Source: Rhabdornis inornatus (lineage: Eukaryota > Chordata > Aves > Passeriformes > Rhabdornithidae). Taken from it: a DNA stretch of 64,000 nt. The position numbers and the translations under genes are program-made. A model generated the notes under the pieces. The model was not told the origin of the DNA and ran no database searches. It saw only the letters and a list, made by a program, of their open reading frames with translations. The first letter of the stretch is position 1; each line of letters starts with the position of its first letter. The stretch spans positions 509,519 to 573,518 of the forward strand of contig VWZS01002145.1 of the NCBI GenBank assembly GCA_013397075.1, in the 5' to 3' direction. This document shows positions 11,226-23,053 of this stretch, one piece after another.

Positions 11226-12149
11226 CTAGGGACACAGCATAACATGGTACGAGAACAGCACGACACAAACATTACGGACACAATTCACTAGCAGACAAAC
11301 AGAACAAACACTACGTTTAGTACACCCCACACTGCCGACGGACAGGAAATGGCCTCTCTGTCATATGGGAAACAGAGTTAGGTCTGCACTGCACTGTGGA
11401 TGCAAGATGATGTTTCACAACGAGAATATCAAGAGATTTTAGAAAGAACAATCTCATGAAGGTGTCTTTCCTTAAAATTGTAATAAATTGTTACGATTAT
11501 TTGAAAATTGTTAAGACTATCAGCCAACAGATGATGAGTCATTTTCAATTGAAACGTACTACAGCACTTCAAGAGATCTGTGTAGAAAGCCTTGACTCTG
11601 AACTGCTGCAGAACTCAACAGCAATGACAGTATACTCTGCAGTGCTTTGCGTAATTAATATCCTGTTCTTCACATTCTGTTTAACATATGACATTCAGCA
11701 CATGAACTGGTAGCACATACACAGCTATGAACACTGAACATAAATCTACTGCTAGATCTTGGGTAGTCCATGATGGCCATAGTCAAAGTTCTCAAGACAT
11801 ACACAGCAGTATTTTCACATCCATTTTTGCCCCTCAATTGCTGTATGCCACATGTGGTTTCTCATATTCTACTCTACCAAGATGTGCAGAACTTGTACTG
11901 TACTGGCACAGAAAGGGAAGAGTGTGGTGATTGTGGCCTGCTGTCACAATATAAGGAGGTGAACTTTTGCTCTCAGTTCACCTTTCCTGAGCTGCCTTGT
12001 AGGGTGTGAATTAAACCGTCTGATAAAGCCAAAACGTATGCAGTTGAGCAGTGAATTCCTAAAGAGGAGGAAATCCCTAAGTCCTCTCCTTGCTTTAGCA
12101 TAGCACACTGTCAGAAGCCAAGGCTTGTTCAATGGCAGACAGGCACTAG

Positions 12150-12560
12150 GCTGAGGAACATTAAATAAAATACAGCCAGGGAGGTCTAAGCCCCCTATAT
12201 GCCCACAGACCACCTGTATGAGGTAGAGCTGGCAGCATAGCCCTTCTGGGTGCTCCTCCTGGAGCAAACAGCTGCACCATGTCAGCTTAGCACCTCCTAA
12301 AGAGAAGGCTGTGCCCTGCTCTTGCTGCCAGGCAAAGGCCCTTCTGAGGAGTCCTGTGTTCAGCTCTGCTGGTGCGGCCCATGTTGCTGTAGCACATGAG
12401 CTCTTTGTAGCCCAGCTGGCCGGGTGGGGAGCACCAACAGGCCAGGGCAGCCTGCCAGCTGCAGCAGATTCTTTTAATGTGGCAAATACTTGCTCTGTTC
12501 ATCACACCAGAGAGCCTGTGGATCACAAAGGCTGCACCAGTCTTTATAAAAAAGGCAGAG
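12150..12560. other. GC-richer intronic patch of unknown origin
   Basis: About 400 bp with visibly higher GC than its surroundings, containing open frames on both strands (for example 12311-12571 plus and 12287-12634 minus, 86 and 115 codons). No domain or motif was recognised in either frame. It may be a diverged retroelement or simply a composition fluctuation. Confidence 0.3.
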
Positions 12561-13635
12561 TAACTTTTTGATGCATACATGTTCTTCATTAGCATCTTGG
12601 AGTTGCATTTAGCATCTTTATTCCTGCTATACATCCATGAGATGAAGCTGAGACCCTGTAAGTTGATCCCATAAAGCCAGTGGCTAAATGCAGCTTTCCC
12701 ACTTCATTGGGATGAACTGTAGTGTAGCTAACTGCATTACTCAGCGACCTGAAATCTCCTCTTCAGAAACAAAACTCAAAACAAAAACTCAAAACAAAAC
12801 CAAAAAAGGCTAAAACTCACAACACATAAAGGAACTCACTCCTGAGACACTGATAAGACTGGAACGATACATCATTTAGGAAACAGATGTATCAAGTTTG
12901 CATTTATCTTATTATGGAATATAAATTAAAGAAGTTATTAGATAGTAATGTGTCAGAATCTTTACATCTGTGACTCATTAGCCCTGCTATGCAGATGATC
13001 CACTTCTCCTCTAGATAAAACTACAATATCCATGTAATGGAAATGAGCTCAAACAAGAAACCTACATAAGAAGTAAAATCTGAATAGCAAGCAATAAATG
13101 ACATTTATTGAAAAAATGGATAAACAGAAAATTTTTAAACAACTTCATTTTTACTCATCAGCCTTTAGAATTACAGCACAATAATTTTCAGTTACCTTTA
13201 AATTAGCATATTCACAATTTGATGTTTTAAACCCGTATTAATTTTTATTTATTTAATCTTCAACATGAAGGAGAACTGAGAATTAATTAAGAAAGGCACT
13301 TATAGAGAAAATACAGTGGTTTGTCATGAAAGATTTTCTTTTTCCTTGAGAAAAAATGAAAGACTTTGGAAAGATCTGTCTAGCTGTACATAGAACCATT
13401 TACATTCAGCAATTCACAGTCCAGCCCCAGCATTCCCAAAGCTTCCCAACACCACACACACAAGTTCAAGATTAGTTATCAATACTGCAGTTTTCTGCCT
13501 ACATAAACAACACTTGAGAAAAGGGTCAATCCCGTTCTTCCATCTGCATTTTAGTTACTTCTTCCTGCTTGTTCCCGAGTAGGACAAAGCTTTCCTTCCT
13601 TTGCCCAAAGTGGTCATAATCTTAGACCTAACAGT

Positions 13636-14058
13636 TGTGGAGACCTTGAAAGGCACTCTCAGAAAGATACAAGAGGTCTCTCCCTCAGATATCTCTTTTT
13701 GGTAACGAATCCTGTTCTAGCAGGTCAGAACAATCCTCGTCTTGTTCCTTAGGTCAGCCCCCTGCCCTCTCCCTGTCCATCAGCCTTTCAGTCACTCCCA
13801 CCCTGTTTTCTTGTTGGCCCCTCTGCCCTAATCCCATTCTTGTAACACTCCCATGGCCCCTGGTAATTGGTCTCTGCTACTTCACCTGCCCCAAAACCCC
13901 TATGTACTTAACCTGCACTCTCAGACCAACGCCTTTGCCTTTGCCTCTGCGTGCTGGACTGTGCACACGTGTGGCTGAAATAAAAATCTCTGTAAAGCCC
14001 CTGCAAAGGTCCTTCCTGCTTTTTTACCTGCTTCACCTCAACAACGACCCCAACAACA
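13636..14058 (+). mobile_element. Solo LTR of an endogenous retrovirus
   Basis: A 423-bp segment starts TGTGGAGACC and ends ACAACA (TG...CA). It is bracketed by the identical pentamer ACAGT at 13631-13635 and 14059-14063, a likely target-site duplication. AATAAA at 13979-13984 precedes a C/A-rich U5-like end, which sets the plus orientation. A pyrimidine-rich U3-like stretch covers about 13750-13870. There is no gag, pol or env. The family is not identified. The 68-codon plus frame at 13902-14108 crosses the LTR end and is not a gene. Confidence 0.72.
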
Positions 14059-17000
14059 ACAGTCAGATACATGCAATGCCAGTTTGGACCCGGATCATCT
14101 CCCCATGAGTAACACGTATCTTTGGAGAGAGCCAGAAACATGGGAACACTAAATGGAACTCAGCAAAGACACTACAATAGATCCATAGTTTTTGCATGTG
14201 TGGGAGGCTTTAGAAGGCATTGCACCCTCTGGCATCCATGAAAGATAATGCTGGCACACAATGAGCTTCTAAAAAGGCATAAAAAGAGCTATCCTTCCCA
14301 CAAAATGAGTTCTCTTCCTTTCCTGTCACTCTGCTATAAATATAGCCACAAATATCCCCTGGATCTGTTTTATTTTTCCCTATCGAAAGCTATTCTGAAC
14401 GACGGATTCAAAGTTACTCAATTTTCTCTTTATTTGGTTTGATTCTTGAACTGCACATAGGAAGGGTTCTTGTTCTACACCCTGGGAGGCCCTAACAGAA
14501 TACAAAACACTACAGTCATCAACAGCGACCACTAGTCTACTAAATTCCTCTGCTGACAGCTACTCAAACTCACCCTGAAATGCTAGCTGGCTACAATTTC
14601 TAAATTAGCAGAGTTGCTGCATGCCTCACTGCCATTTTTCCCCAAATGCCAAGCAAAACATGATGCTTGATGGAGGCCAACAGCCATGGGACAACATTAC
14701 CCACCTGGAAGCACAGGTAAAGCCTACTTGCCCCATACAGTGGCTACTGAGAAAACCGAGGGTGCCGGAACATCATATCATTCCCCATCTGTTTTTTTTC
14801 ACTTGGATGAAACAGTTCTCCTGTTACATTCATCACAGCCTTGAAGGATGCAATTCCCACTAGCTGTCCTAGATTTTTCACAGCACTCTCAGCTTTGTCC
14901 ATTGGTCCACATGAGGTCAATATTATAAGGTCATCATAACCTTGTCAGAGGCAAGTGTGATAATGTTAAGAAACAGTGTTACTGGCTTTACACTGTGCTG
15001 CATACACTCCAGTTTGTCTACTGCATTTGCTCAGTATAGAAAATGTCACAGTCCTCTCTAGGATTTTCCTTGACCTGCCAATAAACCAAGCTGCACAAGC
15101 TTGCATGTTCCTGTGAAGACATGGTAAATGAGACAGGAATTACCACCTGCTGTTCTCTTGCACTTCCTAAGGTTACAGCCAGCTGCTGCTATTTCACATC
15201 AAATCACACAGGCTCCAGGCCAGAGTGATCCTGACACTCTTTATGGCTGCTCTGCCTCTCTCCAACACCACCTCCAGTTCTAATTAATCCCTCAGACTGA
15301 GTGCTAGTCCTGTGGCTAATTATTGTACCTGCCCTGGGGAATACAGTGTTTGGTATCACCCTGTACAATGCCATGGACTCTCAGCAGGAGGTCTCTTATA
15401 TAATCCCTTTTATCATAACTGCTGCTTTCTCCAGCAGCAAATCTGCTAACAAAACAGTACACTACAGCAAGACAAGAATCCAGAAATTTCTTTTCACTTC
15501 GGTAAACATTCAACAAAGAGTTCTGATTTGATTACATTATATAATGATTCAGACTATGTAAAGAAATAATAAAAATGTAGTATTTAAGATCTACCATAAA
15601 CAGATCACTGTAAAAGCATTATTTCCCATAATGACCTCTGTGAAATCTGTCTGACACTGACTTTAAACTAAATAAAACTGGAAAAAGCCAACGCTTCTCT
15701 ACTTTTGTCCTATTATTAGATGAATTTTCAGTGAGGTAAATGTCTTTTCTACACAACTCCATTATGTGTTCTGACGAGTGATCATGAATCTGAATTCCAT
15801 AAAATATCCTTCTTGAAGGCCAACCTGCTACTCCTACTGAAAGTAGTGGTAGGCATCCAGTTAACTTTAGCAAGATGGGCTAGTCCATAATCAAAATAAG
15901 AATCTTCTCTCCCGGTTTATGTTTATCTTCAAATTTTTTACCTGCTGCAGTTATGCGATGCAGGTAAGTGGTTCAAGCTTCTTCTCTTATGTTTATAAGG
16001 ACTGGATTAATTTTTTAGGAGTTGTTTTCAATCAAATTTTTCTAATGCAAATGTTCAGTGTTGCACCACTTCTGCGTGACAGCTGTAGTTTGAGATACAA
16101 CAACTACATGGTGTATTTTCAGCCACAGAACAGGGCTGTAGAAAAAGGAACAGGATGTACGGAGACTTCCTTCCTCACCATTCCTCTGGCATTACTAAAA
16201 AGGGGCAAGATGCAAACCAACTGGTGGCGAGCGAAGACACGCAGTGCCTAGCTCGTGAGACAGGAATGACAACATCCTCCTCTCGGGAGCAGGTATGTGT
16301 CACTTTCTCTGGAGTGTCACAGCTGTTCTGCATTCCCCAAGGGAACCTCAGGAGCTGAACTTCAAAGGCATAGCTTGGCCCTAGAGGGTCATTCACAGCC
16401 AAAAGGACACTCTTGTGAACTCTGACTCTCAAGTCTGAGTGTCCCAAAGCTTTAGACAAAGTTGGCAGCCAACACCATCTGAGTTCTTTCCTAACCTCCT
16501 TAGTTTCAGAGTGCCAAGTTACCTTGCTCCAATTTGTTACCCTAGTTTCGCCTAAATGGAAAATAGGGGAACCACAAAAGCCCAACGCCAGTGCAGATAA
16601 TTAATCCCAGGAACAGAATACATAAATACCCATGTTGCTTTCTGGCAGATAAGGAAACAGTCTTAGAAGTTAAGACACATGTTTGCTCACAGTTTGCTCA
16701 CAGACAAATTGGCATTAAACTGGATGTTCAGCAGTTTTCTCAAGGATTCTGCTTCAGTGAAAGTTATGATAACAGAAGGAATCACTAATGCTTTTTTAAT
16801 ACTCTTTTTGTGGAACACAGTGCAGTTTGAAACAGTAGCTAAATATAGCTTATAACTTGATCTATAATTTGATTTACACAGGTCAATTAACAACAGAAGA
16901 AACAACCATGAGTGTATTCATACTGGTAAAGTACGAAATTAAAGCAGCATTCTGTGTCTGCTATATGTTTGAAGTAACACAATAAAACAGAAAATATGCT

Positions 17001-18343
17001 TTTAGAAATAAATACGAATTATCAAGAGCAGAAGAAATTCATAGCATTAAATAGAATTTAAATTATGCAAAACAGCATTTAATTAACATAATACTTTTAC
17101 TCTAATACTATACATTTTCACTTTGACAAGATGTGGAATGAGGATAAAAATTATCAGCATGAAACATTTGGGAACAAATCTTCCTGTAACATAACTGATT
17201 TACCTACATTCATTACAGTTAGCAATGTCAACCTCACCTCACTCCAAAAAACTGACTTTTGCTTTTGGGGAAGACAACAAATCAGATTCAATTATATACT
17301 ACTATGCATTTTGTGAAGCAAAACAGTTCCTTTCTTAAAAAAAAAAAAACCCAAACAACAACGAACAAACAAAAATCCCCTATAAAGTACAAAATAGGAT
17401 GGCTTTAAAGGGGGCTGAAAAGTTAATGGTCATGGTTTAATCATAATTCAGCAACTAGTATTTTCTAATTTATGACTGAGGTATGATTCTAAGGGCATGA
17501 ATACAGGTTTTCCATTCATTGTCACTAGGAGCAGCAAAAGGCTCAAAATAGTTATTATATATGTCCTAGAAATATATTAACTAAATAATGCACATATAAT
17601 TAAAAAAAGGCTTTTTAAAACTTTCATTTAAAAAAAAAAAGTCTAAATTTACTACATGCACATCTTTAATTTTCCTTTACTATGACATAGTTTATAGAAG
17701 TTGTCTCTATAACAGAACAAGTGAAGCAATACTTCAATTTTAAGAGAGCTTATGTCTATATATACACAAACACTTGTATTTAGTGATTTCAGTAAATACA
17801 CTGCTTCCCTGACTACTTTTGTCGATATTAGGTAATTTTGAAATTGTCTGTCAACATAGAAGAGTAGATGATTTCTCTCTACCAGGCAGCAAATAAGTAG
17901 TGAATATATTAAAAGTAGACAGGGGAAAGGGTTAACTGGAAAAGAACATTATATCTCTATCTGAACCTGTTTTGACAGGACTCAATGAATGTTTTTAATC
18001 TTCAAGTCAATAAAGGTTAACGAAATAAAATAAACTTCTGAGTTCCTGTCTTTTCTAGAACTTCATCTTTCCTGCTTAAGATATTTTGGAGATATCATCA
18101 GTTCTTTGCCACCCCAGCCAACAGGAAGATTTACTTAAACATACCAAAAGTAGAAAATTGTTTTATGAAAATACTTTAAGTATGGCTTCTGGGTGGTATC
18201 TCATTTCACCTAGAACAAAACCAATTTAAAACCAGCTTTTAGCTAATGATTTCTAGCCCTCATAAGCAAGAAATCTCTCATATATCTGACCTAAAGGCCA
18301 GAAGATATTTATTATGTCATTTACAGAAGGCTGAAAAAAGACT

Positions 18344-18970
18344 AAGAATCATAGAGTTACTAAAGTTGGAAAATACCTCCAAGATCATCAAGTCCAACTT
18401 TCAACTGACCCTCAACCACTAGGCAGGTCACCTGGTCATGAAAGGACATCAGGTTAAACAAGTAGGACCTGCTTTTCCTGAATCCATGCTGGCTGGGTCT
18501 CATCCCCTGGATGTCCCATACATGCTGGATGATCACGCTCAAGATGATCTGTTCCATAAATTTTCCTGGCACTGAGGTCAGGCTGACAGACCTGTGGCTC
18601 TTTCCATCCTCCTCTAACCATTCTTGTAGCGGGATGTCACATGGTCAACCTCCTGTCATCTGGGACCCCCAAAGTCAGCCAGGACTGATGATAAATGATG
18701 GAGAGTGCTTGGCAAGCTCTCCCACCAGCTCCCTCCATGTGAACCCCATCTGGCCCCAGAGAGTTGTGAGTTTCTAAGCGGCAGGTCTAACTACTGCCTC
18801 CTGGATTGCAGGGGGGCTATTCAGCTCCCTATCCCTGTCTACCACTTCAGAGGGCTGGTTGCCCTTGGGACAACCAGTCTGTCTGCTGAAGACTGAGGGA
18901 AAGAAGGCATTAAGTACCTCAGCCTTTTCCTCATCCTTGATTACAAAGTTCCCCTCCACATCTGGTAAGA
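18344..18970 (-). mobile_element. CR1 LINE copy, internally deleted, reverse transcriptase remnants
   Basis: Minus-strand CR1. Reading 5' to 3' on the minus strand, there is first a frame with GNFVIKDEEKAEVLNAFF (about 18965-18900), a part of ORF2 between endonuclease and reverse transcriptase. Disrupted sequence follows, then PGKFMEQIILSVIIQH and SQHGFRKSRSYLFNLMSFHD (18572-18430), typical of the reverse transcriptase. At about 18411 this passes directly into the CR1 3' UTR and terminal repeat (minus-strand end ...AACTCTATGATTCT). The remaining reverse transcriptase, including the catalytic region, is missing. The frames are broken, so it is a dead copy. The left boundary is the 3' end; the right boundary is approximate. 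Confidence 0.9.
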
Positions 18971-21900
18971 CATTCTGTATTAGCTGTTCTGTTCCCAAAC
19001 ATTCACCTCTGAAGACCTATATCCATTATCCAGATTCAACCTCTACTTGGACAATATATCCTTTGAAATCCTACCATTATTAAATTTTCAAAGGCTTTTT
19101 TAAAATTGGACTAGAGCTTAATAACTGAAACTGAGCAGCCTGATACCACCATTTATTCTAACAGTCCATAGGCTAAACGCCGTCATTTTTAATTTCTCAT
19201 GGCTCAGTACAGTAAAGCAAATCTTCATGGATGTTTCATGAAGCCATGCCCTCTGCAAAAAGAAGAGCATCCAAAAGATATACTAACATTATCATTTCTT
19301 ACACTGGTATCAAGGAAAGCTAGTTCTGCATTTGACCTAAATGTTTAGTCAACCAGAACTTTAGAGTAGTTAGGTATCTGATATAAAAATACATAAAGAG
19401 AAAAAAAAATATTTTTTTCCAAGTAAGATCAGGACTCACCATCACTACCTTATTGGTGGTCTCATGTGATTAAAAGCTATATTAACTTGCTGCTCAAACT
19501 CACTCTCAGGGTATGAATTTCTATATCACTCACACTGCTAGAATGTGTTTTGGCTTTTATTTTCTTCAAAGTATGGACATCAGTAGATCAAGCCTCATGG
19601 CATTATAAACTAGAACCCTTATGCCATCTCTGCACAATGAAGGAGACCGATCCACAGATTACTTCTCAATACTTAAGAAAATTCCTCATATTCTTAAATA
19701 AGAAAAAACAACAAAAAAAAACCCAAGAAAAACAACACAAAACCCCAGCCACATTATTCTAAAAATCTAAGTACCTGACCTCCAGATGGTATTTGCAGGG
19801 CTGAGTTCTTAGTGTATTGACTTTATTGAACGTATTTTCAAGAAAACCTGAACTTCAAAGTAGTTCATTATATATTCCACATATCCGCTGATTGTAAACA
19901 TTTTGAGATAACTGATTACTATTTTTACAGTTCTGAAATTATTTCAGAAAGAAGGATCCCTCAAAAATCACAAGGTGAAAAAACTTGGGTGAGAAAGAAA
20001 ACAACAATATATTTACCTCTTGCAAAATGTTTTCACAAATACCTTTCTATTTTCTTTTCAGCAGATTTTTGGAAGTCTAAGGTCTCATCTTGACTTGGAC
20101 AGTCTTTGTATTTTATTTTGATTTCTTTTACAAAAACGCCTGGAGGAGATAAAGCAGCTTTTCTAAAGAAAAAGGGTAATTTTGAAATTTCAGTCATAGC
20201 TTGGAACACCAACAGTTTTTGCTAAGTTAAATGCTTGTTTCAAGCCAGTATGTAAAAATATAAACCCAAAGAAACCTCAGGCTCCTTACCTGTAAAAGAT
20301 GAATTAGCATTAAAGTGTTCACTGCTCTTAGATATTATATCCAATCTATGTGCAAACTTGTCAAATCCAAGTGTTAATGTCATTCCCCAGTTACTTTCAG
20401 GTACAATATTTCTCAAAAATAATGTTGTATGCCATTAGCTCCAAATCAATTTATTTTACGCACGCAGTGATGGAAAACTATGTGCAAAGGTAACCAACCA
20501 GGACTAAATGGGTTTCGTTTCATTTGGTGCATGAGTGGCTCACACATAAAAATTCTATTAATTATATTGTAAATCCCCTGGCACAGCAGGTTGAGCAGAC
20601 TCACCCTGAAGACAGTTATCAGAAGAGATAACTGCTGTGCCATGAAACATAAAATGGTCGGAGGCTTCAGACTACTTACCACTTGTGAAATATGGAGGGG
20701 AAAAAAAGGAGACGAGGCTGTAGAACACTTTCCAAATAGATTAAGGGAAAACAAACAACACTGGACAAATACTACAACCTGCATAGACTAAAGAGTTGGT
20801 AAAATTTCAGCTTGTCCACAAGATGCTAGTCACCATCTATTCCTCTCCACTGCTGACCTTACTGAATTCCTTTTCTGTTATCAGATACAGAATTCAGTCT
20901 CAAGTGCCAGCTGCTACTGCAGATAACAATTTTCTGGTGTCCTTATATATGAATTCCCCAGGTTGGATATTTTCTGCTTTTAATCTGCACTTGATTTACC
21001 GAACCCACAAATAGCCATAACCATGATTTTTATGTCGCAGTAAGGACTCTACTGCCTTCCTGTATACAGAGTATGTCTTGGCAAAGTAGGACACAACAAT
21101 CTCTGCACAGCAGAGGTCTCAATGCAGTAACACTGACCAAACCTGCATCTTCTTACTGGGCACTGCCAACACTTCCAGACCAGGGACTGAAAGCCACGCA
21201 TGCTTAATCACTTAATAGTTCTTACATCTCTTCAACATTTTGCCAAGATTTTTGCACCATCATTCCCTTGTGTTGATACCACTTGCTTTGTTCTCCAGCA
21301 TTCAGACCTCTGTGTCCTTCCCTGGAGACTTCTCTGACAGTCGTAATTCCAGATTCTTATCCTCAGCTATGTAATGCTCTTCACAACAGTGCTCTTCCAT
21401 ATTTGTTATTGCATCCCTCTCTGATACTTGCATCAAGTTTGCCCTCCCGTTCTTTTGAATCTAAAGCCACAGCTGAGAACGTGAAAGAACACGCATTCTT
21501 CTGCATGTACGAACTTACACTCGAGCCTGTCTTACACCACCTGAATGGAGCATCCTCTGCTAAGCCACAGGCACTGCACTGCTCTCCACCCCTGCATCTC
21601 TCTCCTCACATTGCCTGTGAAGCTCTATAGCACAGAACCAGACAAAATATACAGCCCAGTATGGCCTCTGAGAGACACTAAATTTGCTTAGACGTTAAAA
21701 GGAAATTTTTACATTAATCAGAACCTTTAGTTTGTGTATTAGTTGCTAGAAAAAAAGCATGTTGCTCTCATTGTTACTCTTTACTTCCGTTTATTTATTT
21801 AAGCAGTTTTCTAACTCTTATTGAGTTTCAACTGAAATAATATTTAAAGCTGTTCACACTCAGGCCACTGTCTTTATGATGTGCAGCCCTAGCACCAAGC

Positions 21901-22832
21901 ATAACAGGACACCCTGGTAGTTAACGGAACATCAAAATCAGCTGTAAAAGCATGTTGTGACTTTAGATAATCTTATTGGCTGAAAAAATGTAAAATCCAA
22001 TTAAAGCAAAGTATATGAAACAAAACAGTAGAATGAAATAAAGCTGCAAATTCAAAATATTTAACATAGTTAAAAGAAGAAAATAATCCATGGAACATAC
22101 TGTTATGGGAAAAATCATAAACATGTAACCGAAGAGAGTTACTACATCATCCGAACAATGTAACCAAGCGTTTTCTAATGAAGCACAGATGTAAAGAAAA
22201 GTAAACTAGCATAGCCAATCCATTCGAATTTACACTCCTGTATTCCTCTATTTCTGTTAAAATAAACATGACATTTAGAAATGAAAAGAACCTCCTCATT
22301 TCCTAAATTAAACCATGTTCTAACTGTCTGGATTGTAACTACAAGGTGATAATATTGTTATTATTAAAAATATTTAATACATATATGTCAGGAAAAAAGC
22401 TAATACATGCATACATTATAGTTGTTTATAATCCACTAAATATTAGCTACATTTTACATGAAATCCAGAAGTACATTTATTAGAAACCCACTGGCCCTCT
22501 GCATTGTGGAAGCCCATGCATGGCATGAACACATTGCTGGGGAAACGGAATGGTTTGGTTAGGAAAGCCAGCTTTATACAGCAGAGCAGAATCACTGTGG
22601 AACCTGCTTCCACCCATAAAGGAAACTGTGCACTATGGAAATCATTCGAATCTTCCCAGACACTTCCTGCTCACGTTCAGTATTACTGTCCTGCAGACAC
22701 TTCAACATGCAGCGTAAATGCAGCTAATAAACATAATTAGCTCAGACAGTGTATTTTTAATTTAGTTTTGCACTAAAGACTAATTGCCTACTCAGCGAAG
22801 GGGAAGTGTAACATTTTTTTTAAGATGCTTAC

Positions 22833-22859
22833 CCGAGGGCCCTGATCACCTTGATCTCC
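22833..22859 (-). CDS. COL25A1: Collagen XXV alpha-1, 27-nt exon (GDQGDQGPR)
   Basis: Minus-strand exon of 27 nt encoding GDQGDQGPR, the last three triplets of the first collagenous domain. The acceptor is CACTTTGCAG before GGA and the donor is GTAAGC after CGG, both phase 0. I remember GEQGDQGPR in human, immediately before the MVFPK interruption. It lies only 167 bp from the preceding 27-nt exon but 12.5 kb from the next accepted one. The Asp and Arg residues suit inter-chain salt bridges in the trimer. Confidence 0.93.
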
Positions 22860-23026
22860 CTGCAAAGTGGAAAGATGAGATGATAGGTTTAACACAGCAT
22901 CTGTGTGCTACCCAACTCTCTTACATAATCTAACATTTCACTTTCACTGCATCAATACAGTCTCTTGGGTTCATGCTGGGAGGGCTTTCCAGTCACCTTG
23001 TAAGAATCACCCGAACATCAACTCAC
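22860..23026 (-). other. COL25A1: 167-bp intron between two 27-nt exons
   Basis: Short intron with donor GTGAGT and acceptor TTTGCAG on the minus strand. It is the shortest intron in the window by far. No other content was seen. Confidence 0.9.
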
Positions 23027-23053
23027 CTTCTCGCCTTTTGGACCAGGAGGGCC
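23027..23053 (-). CDS. COL25A1: Collagen XXV alpha-1, 27-nt exon (GPPGPKGEK)
   Basis: Minus-strand exon of 27 nt encoding GPPGPKGEK, three Gly-X-Y triplets of the first collagenous domain. The acceptor is the strong pyrimidine tract TTTCTTTCAG before GGC and the donor is GTGAGT after AAG, both phase 0. The human chain, from memory, has GPPGPKGDK, an Asp/Glu exchange. The motif KGEK/KGDK stabilises collagen helices through axial Lys-Glu pairs, which is known of collagens in general. Confidence 0.94.

Larger units (their letters stand above)
10305..22832 (-). other. COL25A1: 12.5-kb intron holding a candidate exon, an LTR and a CR1
   Basis: Large intron between the 27-nt exon GDQGDQGPR and the interruption exon. 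It contains the candidate 60-nt exon at 11166-11225, a GC-richer patch at about 12150-12560, a solo LTR at 13636-14058 and a deleted CR1 at 18344-18970. The rest is AT-rich sequence in which I see no further gene. Minor A-rich tracts occur near 12771-12812, 17337-17375 and 19703-19745. Confidence 0.75.

Noticed and set aside
13902..14108. 68-codon plus-strand frame
   Set aside because: It runs across the LTR end and its target-site duplication and has no recognisable domain.
16175..16585. 136-codon minus-strand frame
   Set aside because: It shows no recognised domain, signal or collagen pattern, and one frame of this size is expected by chance in 64 kb of six-frame sequence.
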